Of a stretch of DNA of 64,000 bases, positions 16,543-25,499 are shown piece after piece (position 1 is the first letter of the stretch; each line of letters starts with the position of its first letter). The notes beneath the pieces were generated by a model, which was given only the letters and a program-made list of their open reading frames with translations, searched no databases and had not been told where the DNA came from. Both the position numbers and the translations under genes were made by a program. The stretch is from an uncultured Lachnospiraceae bacterium (GTDB lineage: Bacteria; Bacillota; Clostridia; Lachnospirales; Lachnospiraceae). Where the stretch lies: contig URUU01000001.1 of NCBI GenBank assembly GCA_900551235.1, positions 62,001 to 126,000 on the forward strand, read 5' to 3'.

Positions 16543-16571
16543 ACTATAACAAGTTCCGCAAGTTGCGTCAA
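16543..16571 (-). promoter_or_regulatory. GH84 gene promoter inside the end of ppk1
   Basis: TTGACG (16566-16571) and TATAGT (16543-16548) on the minus strand are spaced by 17 bases. The -35 overlaps the ppk1 stop codon, so the GH84 gene can be transcribed separately even though it follows the ppk operon on the same strand. Confidence 0.75.
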
Positions 16572-18757
16572 CTGTTATCTTTATCATAAATATTTTCATA
16601 CATTTGCAGTTTATTCTGCTCTGCAGCCGCCTCTGCCGGTATAAAAACATGATCCAGAACAGGATCAACCGGCTGTTTTGCATTTTTTATCGCTTCTTCG
16701 CAGAAATAATCCTGTGCACAGATCAGCGTCTTTTTCCCTCTTCGGTCAATCTTTTCATAACTTCCGTCCGGCTGAAGAATATGGGCCTTCAGGTTATCGG
16801 CAAGCTGGATATCCAGAATGTGCTTTGCCTGCTGTTTGATCTTTTCGTCTTTCAGCGGAAATACGATCTCGACACGCTTGTCCAGATTTCGCGGCATCCA
16901 GTCCGCACTGCCCATATACAGTTCTTCTGCCCCGTCATTATAAAAATAGAAGATGCGGGCATGCTCGAGGAAGTTGCCTACGATCGAACGCACCGATATG
17001 TTTTCACTGATATGCGGGATGCCGACTTTCAGGCAGCAGATACCGCGGATGATCAGTTCGATCTTCACACCGGCTGCGGATGCCGCATAGAGTGCCGCAA
17101 TGATCTCCCAGTCACACAGAGAATTCATTTTAGCAATGATGTGTGCCTCTTTTCCTTCTTTGGCCCAGTTTTTCTCACGTTCGATCAGTTTCAGGAAACG
17201 TTTGCGAAGCCAGATTGGTGCGACGGCAAGATCGTTCCAGTGTTTTGGCTCCGAATAGCCGGAAAGCATGTTAAATACCGCAGTTGCATCTTCACCGATC
17301 GGCTCTGCACAGGTTAAAAGTCCGCAGTCGGTATATAATTTTGCTGTAGAATCATTATAATTTCCAGTCCCAAGATGTACATAACGGCGGATGCCGTCTT
17401 CTTCTCTGCGGACAACCAGCGTGATCTTGCTGTGCGTTTTCAGTCCTACAAGTCCGTAAATAACATGGCAGCCTGCTTTTTCCAGTTTTTTTGCCCAGAT
17501 GATATTGTTTTCCTCATCAAAACGGGCTTTCAGCTCAACCAGAACGGAAACCTGTTTTCCGTTTTCTGCTGCCTGTGCAAGTGCAGCGATGATCGGCGAA
17601 TTGCCGCTGACACGGTAAAGCGTCTGCTTGATTGCCAGAACATTTGGATCTTTTGCAGCCTGTTTCACAAAATCGACAACCGGAGCAAATGTCATATACG
17701 GATGATGCAGCAAAATGTCACCTTTACGGATATTGGCAAAAATGCTGTCATCGTTCATCAGTGCCGGCACCGGCTGCGGAATATATTTTTTCACTTTGTA
17801 CTCCTCAAATCCCTCCATGCCGTACAGCTTCATCAGGAAGGTCAGATCCAGCGGTCCGCCTATCTCAAACACATCCGAATCTCTCACGGCAAACTCTTCT
17901 TTCAAGATATCCAGCAGCCGTTTATCGATCTTGCCTTCGATCTCCAGTCGGATCACTTCGCCCCACTGACGTTTCTTTAACTGTTTCTGGATCTCTTTGA
18001 GCAGATCCTCCGCCTCGTCCTCGTCGATCGTCAGATCCGCATTTCGCATGACGCGGTATGGATGTGCACACACGACATCGTAACTTAAGAACAGTTGTCC
18101 GATGTTTCGCTCAATGATCTCTTCCAGAAGGATCACACGTTTTTCCCCGTCTTTTCCTTCCGGGAGCTCCACGATCCTTGGCAGTACAGACGGAACCTGC
18201 ACCGTCGCAAAATCCAGTGTCTTATGTTTTTCTTTTCCGTCTTTCCGGCAGATCAGTGCACCGATATTCAGGGTTTTGTTGCGGATCAGCGGAAACGGTC
18301 TGGAGGAATCCATCGCCATCGGTGTCAGAACCGGATAGACATTCTCCTCGAAATAAGCATCTACAAATTTCTTCTGCTCTTCGCTTAGATTCTCATGCTC
18401 GGAAATAATTTTCAGCCCCCGCTTTTTCAGAGCCGGAATCAGAGAACGATTATAAGTAGAATACTGCTGATCCACCAGTTCGTGCGTCTCCTTTAATATC
18501 TTCTTCAACTGTTCCTGTGCTGTCATCCCGGAAATGTCTTTTTTGGTATAACCTGCATGTACCATATCTTTTAAAGATGCCACACGGATCATAAAAAATT
18601 CATCCAGGTTGGAAGCGGTGATGCTTAAGAATTTCAGCCGTTCAAATAACGGAAGTGTGACATCTCTTGCCTCCCCTAAAATACGGTTGTTAAACCCAAG
18701 CCAGCTTAATTCACGGTTTGTATAGTATTCTGCTTTTTTTAAATCCATTTCACCCAT
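16568..18757 (-). CDS. ppk1: Polyphosphate kinase 1
   Basis: This is 729 residues, full length for PPK1, which reversibly polymerises the gamma-phosphate of ATP into polyphosphate. The N-terminal domain begins YYTNRELSWLGFNNRIL. The phospholipase-D-like catalytic domains carry RFDEENNI, the His of LKTHSKI (the phosphohistidine region), YVHLGTGNYN and the C-terminal SADWMPRNLDKRVE. The ATG has GAGGAGG seven bases upstream and begins 15 bases after ppx. Having ppk1 and ppx together allows both synthesis and hydrolysis of polyphosphate. It is the last gene of the long folate-to-polyphosphate operon. Confidence 0.96.
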   Translation of the reverse strand: MGEMDLKKAEYYTNRELSWLGFNNRILGEARDVTLPLFERLKFLSITASNLDEFFMIRVASLKDMVHAGYTKKDISGMTAQEQLKKILKETHELVDQQYSTYNRSLIPALKKRGLKIISEHENLSEEQKKFVDAYFEENVYPVLTPMAMDSSRPFPLIRNKTLNIGALICRKDGKEKHKTLDFATVQVPSVLPRIVELPEGKDGEKRVILLEEIIERNIGQLFLSYDVVCAHPYRVMRNADLTIDEDEAEDLLKEIQKQLKKRQWGEVIRLEIEGKIDKRLLDILKEEFAVRDSDVFEIGGPLDLTFLMKLYGMEGFEEYKVKKYIPQPVPALMNDDSIFANIRKGDILLHHPYMTFAPVVDFVKQAAKDPNVLAIKQTLYRVSGNSPIIAALAQAAENGKQVSVLVELKARFDEENNIIWAKKLEKAGCHVIYGLVGLKTHSKITLVVRREEDGIRRYVHLGTGNYNDSTAKLYTDCGLLTCAEPIGEDATAVFNMLSGYSEPKHWNDLAVAPIWLRKRFLKLIEREKNWAKEGKEAHIIAKMNSLCDWEIIAALYAASAAGVKIELIIRGICCLKVGIPHISENISVRSIVGNFLEHARIFYFYNDGAEELYMGSADWMPRNLDKRVEIVFPLKDEKIKQQAKHILDIQLADNLKAHILQPDGSYEKIDRRGKKTLICAQDYFCEEAIKNAKQPVDPVLDHVFIPAEAAAEQNKLQMYENIYDKDNS

Positions 18758-18772
18758 ACAGATTCCTCCTCA

Positions 18773-20287
18773 TTACATCATTTTCTTCTGACGCAGCACC
18801 GGACGGATACTGAACACCTCTTCGAAAAATGCTGCTTTTTTTGCAAACTCTTTCTTTTCCAGTGACAGATCTTCATCCGAATATAACTGAATGACCAGTT
18901 CGTTTCCGTGCAGTGTCTGTTTTGCCTCTTTTGTTTTCTGCTTGTGGCTGCGGTCCAGCGAATTTACCACCCCGAGGATTGCTGTCAGCTTGGCGATCGT
19001 CAGATAATTTTCTCTTGTTATCAGACTGCTGCTGCCTATCTTATCGTACTCTTCCAGCGGCACCGTGTTATATTTCACCACATTTGCAACAATCTCCTTC
19101 GCTTCCTCCGACAATCCGATGATATCCATCGCCATGATAATATGATAAGCGGACTCTCCGGCATTTGAAAGACTGATAAATTTGCCGCATCCATGCAGGA
19201 TCACCGCAATGCGCAGCAGCAGACGATCCCTATCTGTAAGCCCCTGGATTTTTCTGACCTTATCAAAAATGCCGACAGCCATGTCTTCACACACTTTGAT
19301 ATGTGACTTGCTGCACTGATAACGCTTTGCGGCATTTCTTGCTGCTGCCAGGATATCTTCATCAAAATCATGGCCAAGCTTCAGAAGTTTGCTTTGCTGT
19401 GCATATTCATATGCCATGCCATCCGTCAGATGCAGACCCGGCATCCAGATATTTTCCACTTCTGTCGCTTCCAGAAAACACCGGTAAACGACAAGGGACG
19501 GACGCAGCACCGAAATCACATCTTCCGGAACTTCGCAGCGCCCTGCCGCATCTTCATCCGAGCGGTAGATCACTTCGTCATAAAACTGCAGGAAATCTGC
19601 TCTTGTCATTACCGTTTTATGGACAGCATCACCGATATGATCTCCAACTACGATCAGATTAGAGATCACACGATCTTTCAGATACAGTTTCTTGTATGCC
19701 AGAAATTCATTTCGAACCACTTCTGTCAGTAAAGTCTCATAATGTTTGAGACTGACCCTTTCGTTCATCATCCGCTCACGCAAACGTAAATTTCCAATCT
19801 TCATATTCTGGCTTGCAACAAGGCGATCCTTATCAAACAGTGAAATCTGGATACTGCCTCCTCCGACATCCACGATGGCTGTTCCTTTCTGGATCATACG
19901 GTTGAATTCATTTTCTCTGGATGCAATCGATTTGTAATCCATAAAACGCTGCGATGCATTTGAAAGCACTTCCACGTCAAGAGAAGTATGGCGCTTCACA
20001 CGGTCGAGAAAAACAAGCTGATTGGCCGCTTCTCTTACCGCACTTGTGGCACATACACGCCAGTCATCCACGCGATATCCCTTCATGATTCTCACAAAAT
20101 CATTTAAAACCCGGCAGAGTTCATCCGTCATTTCTACACTGATCCTGCCATCCCGGTAAACATCTTTGCCAAGCTCCATGCGATGGCACACGCAGTCGAT
20201 CTCCTTGATTCCTTTTCCGGAGGTGATCTCAAAAATTTTCATTTCTACTTCGTAGGAACCTATATCGATTGCTGCAAAAAGTTTCAT
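18773..20287 (-). CDS. ppx: Ppx/GppA-type exopolyphosphatase
   Basis: This 504-residue protein has the actin-like fold of the Ppx/GppA phosphatases: AAIDIGSYEVEMKIFEI at the N-terminus, AIVDVGGGSIQISLF near 140 as the second phosphate loop, and a C-terminal HD-like helical domain (VILHGCGKFISLSN). It should release phosphate from polyphosphate chain ends, or hydrolyse pppGpp. I start it at ATG 20287, with AAAGGA nine bases upstream; a GTG at 20293 overlaps the preceding stop but lies one base from the Shine-Dalgarno. The neighbouring ppk1 favours the polyphosphatase role. Confidence 0.88.
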   Translation of the reverse strand: MKLFAAIDIGSYEVEMKIFEITSGKGIKEIDCVCHRMELGKDVYRDGRISVEMTDELCRVLNDFVRIMKGYRVDDWRVCATSAVREAANQLVFLDRVKRHTSLDVEVLSNASQRFMDYKSIASRENEFNRMIQKGTAIVDVGGGSIQISLFDKDRLVASQNMKIGNLRLRERMMNERVSLKHYETLLTEVVRNEFLAYKKLYLKDRVISNLIVVGDHIGDAVHKTVMTRADFLQFYDEVIYRSDEDAAGRCEVPEDVISVLRPSLVVYRCFLEATEVENIWMPGLHLTDGMAYEYAQQSKLLKLGHDFDEDILAAARNAAKRYQCSKSHIKVCEDMAVGIFDKVRKIQGLTDRDRLLLRIAVILHGCGKFISLSNAGESAYHIIMAMDIIGLSEEAKEIVANVVKYNTVPLEEYDKIGSSSLITRENYLTIAKLTAILGVVNSLDRSHKQKTKEAKQTLHGNELVIQLYSDEDLSLEKKEFAKKAAFFEEVFSIRPVLRQKKMM

Positions 20288-20289
20288 AC

Positions 20290-21600
20290 TCACACGTCCT
20301 TTCTCTCCTGTCCAAGCAGATGATCAATAAACTGCTGTGCAGTACGTCCGGAAAGACCGCCATACTGCAGTTCCCACTGATTGGCCTTTAAAAACAGCTC
20401 ATCTTCCGGCATTGTGATTCCGTGTTTGTCTGCCAGGACGCGGACGATTTCCTGGAATTCTTTTTTGCCCGGTGAGCCAAAATAGATTTTCAGTCCGAAA
20501 CGATATGCCAGTGACAGCTTCTCCTGTACGGTATCGGAAGTATGCAGATCGTCTCTTCTCTCTTCTTTGTCGCTGAATTTTTCACGGATCAGATGTCTGC
20601 GGTTGGAAGTTGCATAGATCAGCACATTTTCCGGTTTGCGTTCCAGTCCGCCTTCGATCACAGCTTTCAGGTACTTATATTCGATTTCAAATTCCTCAAA
20701 GGAAAGATCATCCATATAGATAATAAAACGATAATTTCGGTTTTTGATCTGTGCGATCACATCATTCAAATCCTGGAACTGATGTTTGTAAACTTCAATA
20801 ATGCGCAGTCCCTGATCATAATATTCATTGAGGATGCCTTTGATGCTGGAAGACTTGCCGGTGCCGGCATCACCAAAAAGCAGGCAGTTGTTTGCCTTTC
20901 TTCCCTGTACGAAAGCTTCGGTGTTCTCGATCAGTTTCTTCTTTGCCAGCTCATATCCTACCAGGTCATCCAGATGTACGTGTGCGATCTTGGTGATCGG
21001 TACGATCTGCACACCGTCCTCGTTATGTGCCACGCGAAATGCCTTATGCAGTCCAAATTTTCCTACACCAAAATCTTTATAAAAAGAAGTCATATCCTCC
21101 TTAAATTCATGAACATCTTTCGCTTTTGCAAGCTTTACGCTCAGTTCGCAGATCCGGTCACGGATACGCTCGTTAAATACTTTGCTGCTCTGCGGTGCGT
21201 TGACATAATCTGCGATCATGGAAAAACAATGTGCACCCAGTTTTTCCTCCAGGGCATCAAAATCCAGGGCATACAGTTCACGGAAAATCTCATAATCATG
21301 CTCCACCAGTGCATTGATGCTGCCGTCCACCTCGCCGCGGATCTCGCCTGCATGGCTGAACACATTTTCGTTGTTCACCAGAAGCCAGGTCAGATAGCCA
21401 TGCCAGAGGTTTCCTTCAAATCCATAGGTTCCGGCAAGCTCGGTCAGTTTATGGATGCAGGAAAAATAAAGACCCCGAAGATCCAAAACCGGTATTTCCA
21501 GTGTTTCTGTTCCTTCCACAATAAATGCCATATCGTTTAAGATCTGATCCTGCTCCTGTTCATATTCTCGGTATACTACTAATTCATCAATTCGAAACAT
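20290..21600 (-). CDS. DUF815-family AAA-like ATPase
   Basis: This 436-residue protein has a P-loop ATPase domain of the DUF815 type. Walker A is LLFGDAGTGKSSSIKG; Walker B is FIIYMDDLSF, followed by IYATSNRRHLIREKFSD as sensor 1. The N-terminal half is helical and unassigned. The function is unknown; family members are predicted AAA-type ATPases. I start it at ATG 21600 (MFRIDEL) with GGAAAGG upstream; a TTG-initiated frame to 21666 would overlap the pheA end. It lies between pheA and ppx in a compact operon, which does not define its role. Confidence 0.8.
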   Translation of the reverse strand: MFRIDELVVYREYEQEQDQILNDMAFIVEGTETLEIPVLDLRGLYFSCIHKLTELAGTYGFEGNLWHGYLTWLLVNNENVFSHAGEIRGEVDGSINALVEHDYEIFRELYALDFDALEEKLGAHCFSMIADYVNAPQSSKVFNERIRDRICELSVKLAKAKDVHEFKEDMTSFYKDFGVGKFGLHKAFRVAHNEDGVQIVPITKIAHVHLDDLVGYELAKKKLIENTEAFVQGRKANNCLLFGDAGTGKSSSIKGILNEYYDQGLRIIEVYKHQFQDLNDVIAQIKNRNYRFIIYMDDLSFEEFEIEYKYLKAVIEGGLERKPENVLIYATSNRRHLIREKFSDKEERRDDLHTSDTVQEKLSLAYRFGLKIYFGSPGKKEFQEIVRVLADKHGITMPEDELFLKANQWELQYGGLSGRTAQQFIDHLLGQERKDV

Positions 21601-21652
21601 TTTTATCAACCTTTCCAAAAACAGCAGCTTTTTTGCAAAAGCCGCTGTATTT

Positions 21653-22783
21653 TCAGTAATTTCCAAGTATTTTCATGTTGGTTGCCTCTTCACGGATACC
21701 ACGCAGGGCATTTTTGACTGCACTGTCATTTAAATTTCCCTCGAAATCAATAAAGAAACGGTACTCCCAGTTACGTCCCGGGATCGGTCTGGACTGGATG
21801 CCGAACATGTTTAAATTATTATAAATAAAATGAGATAAGATATTATAAAGAGAGCCACTGGTGTGCGGTGTTTCAAAACAAATACTGATCTTCTTTGCAT
21901 CTTTCTGATAAATTCTCTGGTTTGTCACAATAATAAAGCGGGTAGAATTGGCCTTATTGCTGTAAATATTCTCCTGCAATATTTTCAGTCCGAAACATTT
22001 TGCGGCAAAAGCACTGGAAATGGACGCCTGTGTCACATCACCGTCCTCTGCCACTTTTTTTGCTGCGATCGCGGTATTCTCAAGCGGGATCTGTTTCCAT
22101 TCCCTGTGCTCCTCCAGAAAATTCTTGCACTGGGAAAGTCCCTGCTGATGAGAATAGACAGTACGGATATCGGAAATTTCAGCATTTTCAAGTCCGAGCA
22201 GACAATGCTCACAACGGATGATCTGCTCGCCGACGATATAATTTTCAAATTCTACCAGCAGATCATACATATCATTGACGCTTCCTGCCGTTGAATTCTC
22301 AATCGGCAGCACCGCATAGTCTGCCGCACCTTCTGCGATCGCCTCCATCGCATCTCTCCAGTATTCCACATGAAAAGAACTGATCTCATCGCCAAAATAC
22401 TGCTGCATTGCCGCCTGACTGTATGCTCCTTCCACGCCCTGAAAAACCACGCGCACATTTTCTTTTTCCAGTTTATCCACACCGATGAACGGCAGACGGC
22501 CTGCCACACCGTTTTCTTCCAGCAACTGATACTGCAGTTTGCGGCTCATTGCCATGATCTGCAAAAACAGTTCTTCAATCCCGTGGCGGTTGAAACCGTT
22601 GTGTGTGAGGTCTTTTGCTCTTTCAATCACCTTTTTTTCACGTTCTTTGTCAAACACCTTTTTCCCGGTGCTGATCTTGTACTCTGCCACCTTGCGGCTG
22701 ATCTCCATACGTTTTTCAAAAAGTTCTGTCATCTGGCGGTCTATGGAATCTATTTCATTTCTTAAATCCTGTAAATCAACCAT
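21653..22783 (-). CDS. pheA: Bifunctional chorismate mutase / prephenate dehydratase
   Basis: This 376-residue enzyme converts chorismate to prephenate and on to phenylpyruvate, for phenylalanine synthesis. The chorismate mutase helices are at 1-90 (LRNEIDSIDRQMTELFEKRM). The prephenate dehydratase domain, about 105-285, has VVFQGVEGAYSQAA and LPIENSTAGSVNDMYDLL; the ACT domain at about 295-370 has CFETPHTSGSLYNIL and IQSRPIPGRNWEYRFF. ATG 22783 is eight bases after AAGGAG, and that signal lies inside the folBK coding end (8-base overlap), so translation is probably coupled. The ACT domain suggests phenylalanine feedback. Confidence 0.95.
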   Translation of the reverse strand: MVDLQDLRNEIDSIDRQMTELFEKRMEISRKVAEYKISTGKKVFDKEREKKVIERAKDLTHNGFNRHGIEELFLQIMAMSRKLQYQLLEENGVAGRLPFIGVDKLEKENVRVVFQGVEGAYSQAAMQQYFGDEISSFHVEYWRDAMEAIAEGAADYAVLPIENSTAGSVNDMYDLLVEFENYIVGEQIIRCEHCLLGLENAEISDIRTVYSHQQGLSQCKNFLEEHREWKQIPLENTAIAAKKVAEDGDVTQASISSAFAAKCFGLKILQENIYSNKANSTRFIIVTNQRIYQKDAKKISICFETPHTSGSLYNILSHFIYNNLNMFGIQSRPIPGRNWEYRFFIDFEGNLNDSAVKNALRGIREEATNMKILGNY

Positions 22784-23591
22784 CAAGTTCTCTCCTTAAC
22801 TGTTCTATTGTCTTATTTAAAACCGGATGGCGTACCCACGGTGCGATCTGTGAGAGCGGCACCAGAACAAAATCCCGGTTCTGCATATCAATATGCGGAA
22901 TATGCAGTTCTTCTGTGTCGATGACCTCCTGATCATACAGCAGAATATCCAGATCCAGGGTACGCGGTCCCCATCTGAGGATACGCTCTCTGTTTGCTTC
23001 TGACTCGATCCGATGCAGCTGGGCTAACAGCTCCTGCGGTGTCAGAAGGGTCTCCATCTCAAGTACACCGTTTAAAAATTCATCCTGCTCCGTCACACCA
23101 TATGGCTCGGTTTTCATAAAATCAGATACCTTTTTCACGCTGCTGCCCGGCAGTTTTGAAAGTTTCTCCACAGCTTCTTTCAGATAGGCCGCCTTATCAC
23201 CCATATTGGAGCCAAGTGCAATATAAACGGTATGTCTGCTTCTTCTGATCTCCACGGAAACTGTACGCAGAGGAAGTCCTACCGGAGCCCACGGCTTCTG
23301 GATCTCCAGGCGAAGTGCCAGGATCAGCGGATATTTGCCAAACAGCTCTGCTGCCAGTCCTTCTGCTGCTGCTTCAATCAGCTTAAAGGTATGTTTCTGT
23401 AAAAAATTCCGGATCGTATGGCTGACTTCTCCGTAATTTACCGAATATTCCAGTTCGTCTGTCAGTCCCGCCATCCTCACATCCACTGAAAGATCCGCAC
23501 TGACCACAAACTTCTGACCCAGCTTGTTTTCCTCCGGATAGACACCATGGTTGGCAAATACTTCCAGATCTTTGATATAAATCGTATCCAT
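22776..23591 (-). CDS. folBK: Fused dihydroneopterin aldolase / HPPK
   Basis: This 271-residue fusion carries two consecutive steps of folate synthesis. Residues 1-115 are FolB (YIKDLEVFANHGVYPEE; catalytic Lys in QKPWAPVG). Residues 120-270 are FolK, 6-hydroxymethyl-dihydropterin pyrophosphokinase (YIALGSNMGDK, LRWGPRTLDLDILLYD, IPHIDMQNRDFVLVPL). Three ATGs in a row follow GGGAG; the third, at 23591, has the best spacing (seven bases). FolP lies 21 bases upstream and pheA overlaps its end. Confidence 0.95.
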   Translation of the reverse strand: MDTIYIKDLEVFANHGVYPEENKLGQKFVVSADLSVDVRMAGLTDELEYSVNYGEVSHTIRNFLQKHTFKLIEAAAEGLAAELFGKYPLILALRLEIQKPWAPVGLPLRTVSVEIRRSRHTVYIALGSNMGDKAAYLKEAVEKLSKLPGSSVKKVSDFMKTEPYGVTEQDEFLNGVLEMETLLTPQELLAQLHRIESEANRERILRWGPRTLDLDILLYDQEVIDTEELHIPHIDMQNRDFVLVPLSQIAPWVRHPVLNKTIEQLRRELDG

Positions 23592-23612
23592 CATCATTCT
23601 CCCATCTGCCTG

Positions 23613-24419
23613 TTATCTGCCAAGGATGGCTTCTGTCATTTTCAGGGCACGGTAATTTTCTTTTACATCGTGTACGCGGACAAAAGCAGCCCCCTTCATC
23701 ACACCGACCACGGTGGTTGCCACAGTTCCTTCCATTCTCTGATCCGCCGGAAGATCCAGTGTCAGTCCGATCACCGATTTTCTGGATGTCCCAAGCAGGA
23801 TCGGATAGCCGAGCGTATGCATGCACTCCAGTTTGTTGATGATCTCCAGGTTATTTTCATAAGTCTTGCCAAACCCAACACCCGGATCGAGGATGATATT
23901 CTCATCGGCGATACCTGCTTTTTTTGCAATGTCTATGGTTTCCTGCATGTCTTTCAGGAAATCTGCAATAAAATCAGTGTAATCCGGCTCTTTGCGGTTA
24001 TGCATCAGACAACATGGTGCATTTTTCCGGGCAATCACACCTGCGAGATCCGGGTCGTACTTCAGACCCCAGATGTCGTTGACCAGATCAGCTCCTGCAT
24101 CGAGTGCCGCTTCTGCCACTTTGCTTTTGTAAGTATCAATAGAAACCGGAACATCAAAGTTCTTCTTTACCATCTCGATCATCGGAACCACTCTGGAGAT
24201 TTCCTCTTCATCAGAAATCAGTGTATAACCAGGTCTTGTGGACTCACCGCCGATGTCAATGATCTCTGCTCCCTGTTCTACCATTTCCTGTGTGTGGCGC
24301 ATTGCCCGGTCTTTGTCGTTCCACTTTCCGCCGTCGGAAAAAGAATCCGGTGTCACATTTAAAATCCCCATCACATAAGCGTGATTTTTCAGGTCAAATT
24401 CTTTGTTTCCTATCTTCAT
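23613..24419 (-). CDS. folP: Dihydropteroate synthase
   Basis: This 268-residue enzyme condenses p-aminobenzoate with hydroxymethyl-dihydropterin pyrophosphate and is the sulfonamide target. Signatures are MGILNVTPDSFSDGG at the N-terminus, GAEIIDIGGESTRPG for the pterin site, and ILDPGVGFGKT and LLGTSRKSVIG further on. The ATG is preceded by GAGGAAAAGCAG. It sits between the HD gene and folBK in the folate operon with short gaps. Confidence 0.97.
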   Translation of the reverse strand: MKIGNKEFDLKNHAYVMGILNVTPDSFSDGGKWNDKDRAMRHTQEMVEQGAEIIDIGGESTRPGYTLISDEEEISRVVPMIEMVKKNFDVPVSIDTYKSKVAEAALDAGADLVNDIWGLKYDPDLAGVIARKNAPCCLMHNRKEPDYTDFIADFLKDMQETIDIAKKAGIADENIILDPGVGFGKTYENNLEIINKLECMHTLGYPILLGTSRKSVIGLTLDLPADQRMEGTVATTVVGVMKGAAFVRVHDVKENYRALKMTEAILGR

Positions 24420-24448
24420 CTGCTTTTCCTCTTTTCGTATATTCTGCC

Positions 24449-24937
24449 TCAGTACTGTATCTGCATATTTTTCTTTTCCGGACTCCAGTTACACTCTTTT
24501 TCGGCACGGCAGCCAAAGCAGCATCTGGACATTTTATCTGCCCGGTATAAGATCCCGGCAAGATCATTTCGCTTTAACATCTCTTTGTTGCGGTGATTTT
24601 CAATCGCATACAGAATTTCCCTGATCTCTTCCGGAGTAAAACCGCAGTCCTTCAGGATCTGCTCTGCGACCGGAAGCCCCGCGATCTGGTGCGGCATCCC
24701 GTTCTCGTACTGAATATGTCTCCCTATATCGTGAAGAAGAGCGGCTGCATAGATCCGCTCTTTCGATATTTCCTGATTTGCTTCCAGATTAAAAATCCAA
24801 GCCAGTCTGGCAACATCCAGCAGATGCCCCATATCATGGCCACAGAAAATCCGGTCTTTTTCTTTTTCATCAATCTGTCTGCGGCAGTTTTGATAAAGTG
24901 TGTGCCGCAAAATCTGATTTACACGTTCCATTTCCAT
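24449..24937 (-). CDS. HD-domain hydrolase of the folate operon
   Basis: This is a 162-residue HD-superfamily metal-dependent phosphohydrolase. The H of GHDMGHLLD, the HD pair in ALLHDIGRHIQY and a downstream His in ENHRNKE are visible. A C-terminal Cys cluster (RCCFGCRAEKECNW) might bind a metal. Its ATG overlaps the folE stop (TAATG), so the two are translationally coupled. FolE makes dihydroneopterin triphosphate, and no Nudix pyrophosphatase for the next step is in the operon, so this protein is a candidate for that step. That role is inference. Confidence 0.8.
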   Translation of the reverse strand: MEMERVNQILRHTLYQNCRRQIDEKEKDRIFCGHDMGHLLDVARLAWIFNLEANQEISKERIYAAALLHDIGRHIQYENGMPHQIAGLPVAEQILKDCGFTPEEIREILYAIENHRNKEMLKRNDLAGILYRADKMSRCCFGCRAEKECNWSPEKKNMQIQY

Positions 24938-25494
24938 TATAAACGCACCATCTGATAAAAAGTATCCTGCAGCTCTTTGCTGTGGTCGAATACACCTCTT
25001 GTGACAGTAGTTACCGTCTGTGCACCCGGTTTTTTGATCCCTCGCATCGTCATGCAGAGATGCTCAGCTTCGATCATGACCATAACACCCTGCGGTTGCA
25101 GATTGTCCATAAATGCATCGGCGATCTGTGCCGTCAACTGCTCCTGAAGCTGCAGTCTTCTTGCAAAAACTTCTACGGTTCTTGCGATCTTGCTCAGTCC
25201 GACCACCTCGCCGTCTGGAATATAGGCAACATGTGCTTTTCCAAAGAACGGAAGCATATGATGCTCACACATGGAATAAAATGTGATATCCTTCTCAAGA
25301 ACCATATCCGCATTGTCTACATGAAAACGCTTCTCCAGATGAGTCTCTGCATTCTGATCCATGCCTCCTGCCAGTTCACAGTACATTCTCGCAATACGGT
25401 CCGGTGTCTCTATCAGTCCCCCTCTGTTTACATCCTCCCCGATACCTTCCAGTATCAGTCGTACACCTTCTCTTACTTTTTCCTGATCTACCAT
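24937..25494 (-). CDS. folE: GTP cyclohydrolase I
   Basis: This 185-residue enzyme converts GTP to 7,8-dihydroneopterin triphosphate, the first folate step. The zinc ligands are seen in SMCEHHMLPF and EAEHLCMTMRG; VVGLSKIARTVEVFARRLQ and QLTAQIADA are family signatures. I use ATG 25494 (MVDQEKV), with GAGG ten bases upstream; a TTG at 25503 lies almost on the Shine-Dalgarno. It begins five bases after folC and shares its stop with the HD gene start. Confidence 0.97.
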   Translation of the reverse strand: MVDQEKVREGVRLILEGIGEDVNRGGLIETPDRIARMYCELAGGMDQNAETHLEKRFHVDNADMVLEKDITFYSMCEHHMLPFFGKAHVAYIPDGEVVGLSKIARTVEVFARRLQLQEQLTAQIADAFMDNLQPQGVMVMIEAEHLCMTMRGIKKPGAQTVTTVTRGVFDHSKELQDTFYQMVRL

Positions 25495-25499
25495 AGTTT

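Noticed and set aside
20542..21540. 332-residue plus-strand frame opposite the DUF815 gene
   Set aside because: It mirrors the ATPase codons and lacks any start signal or motif.
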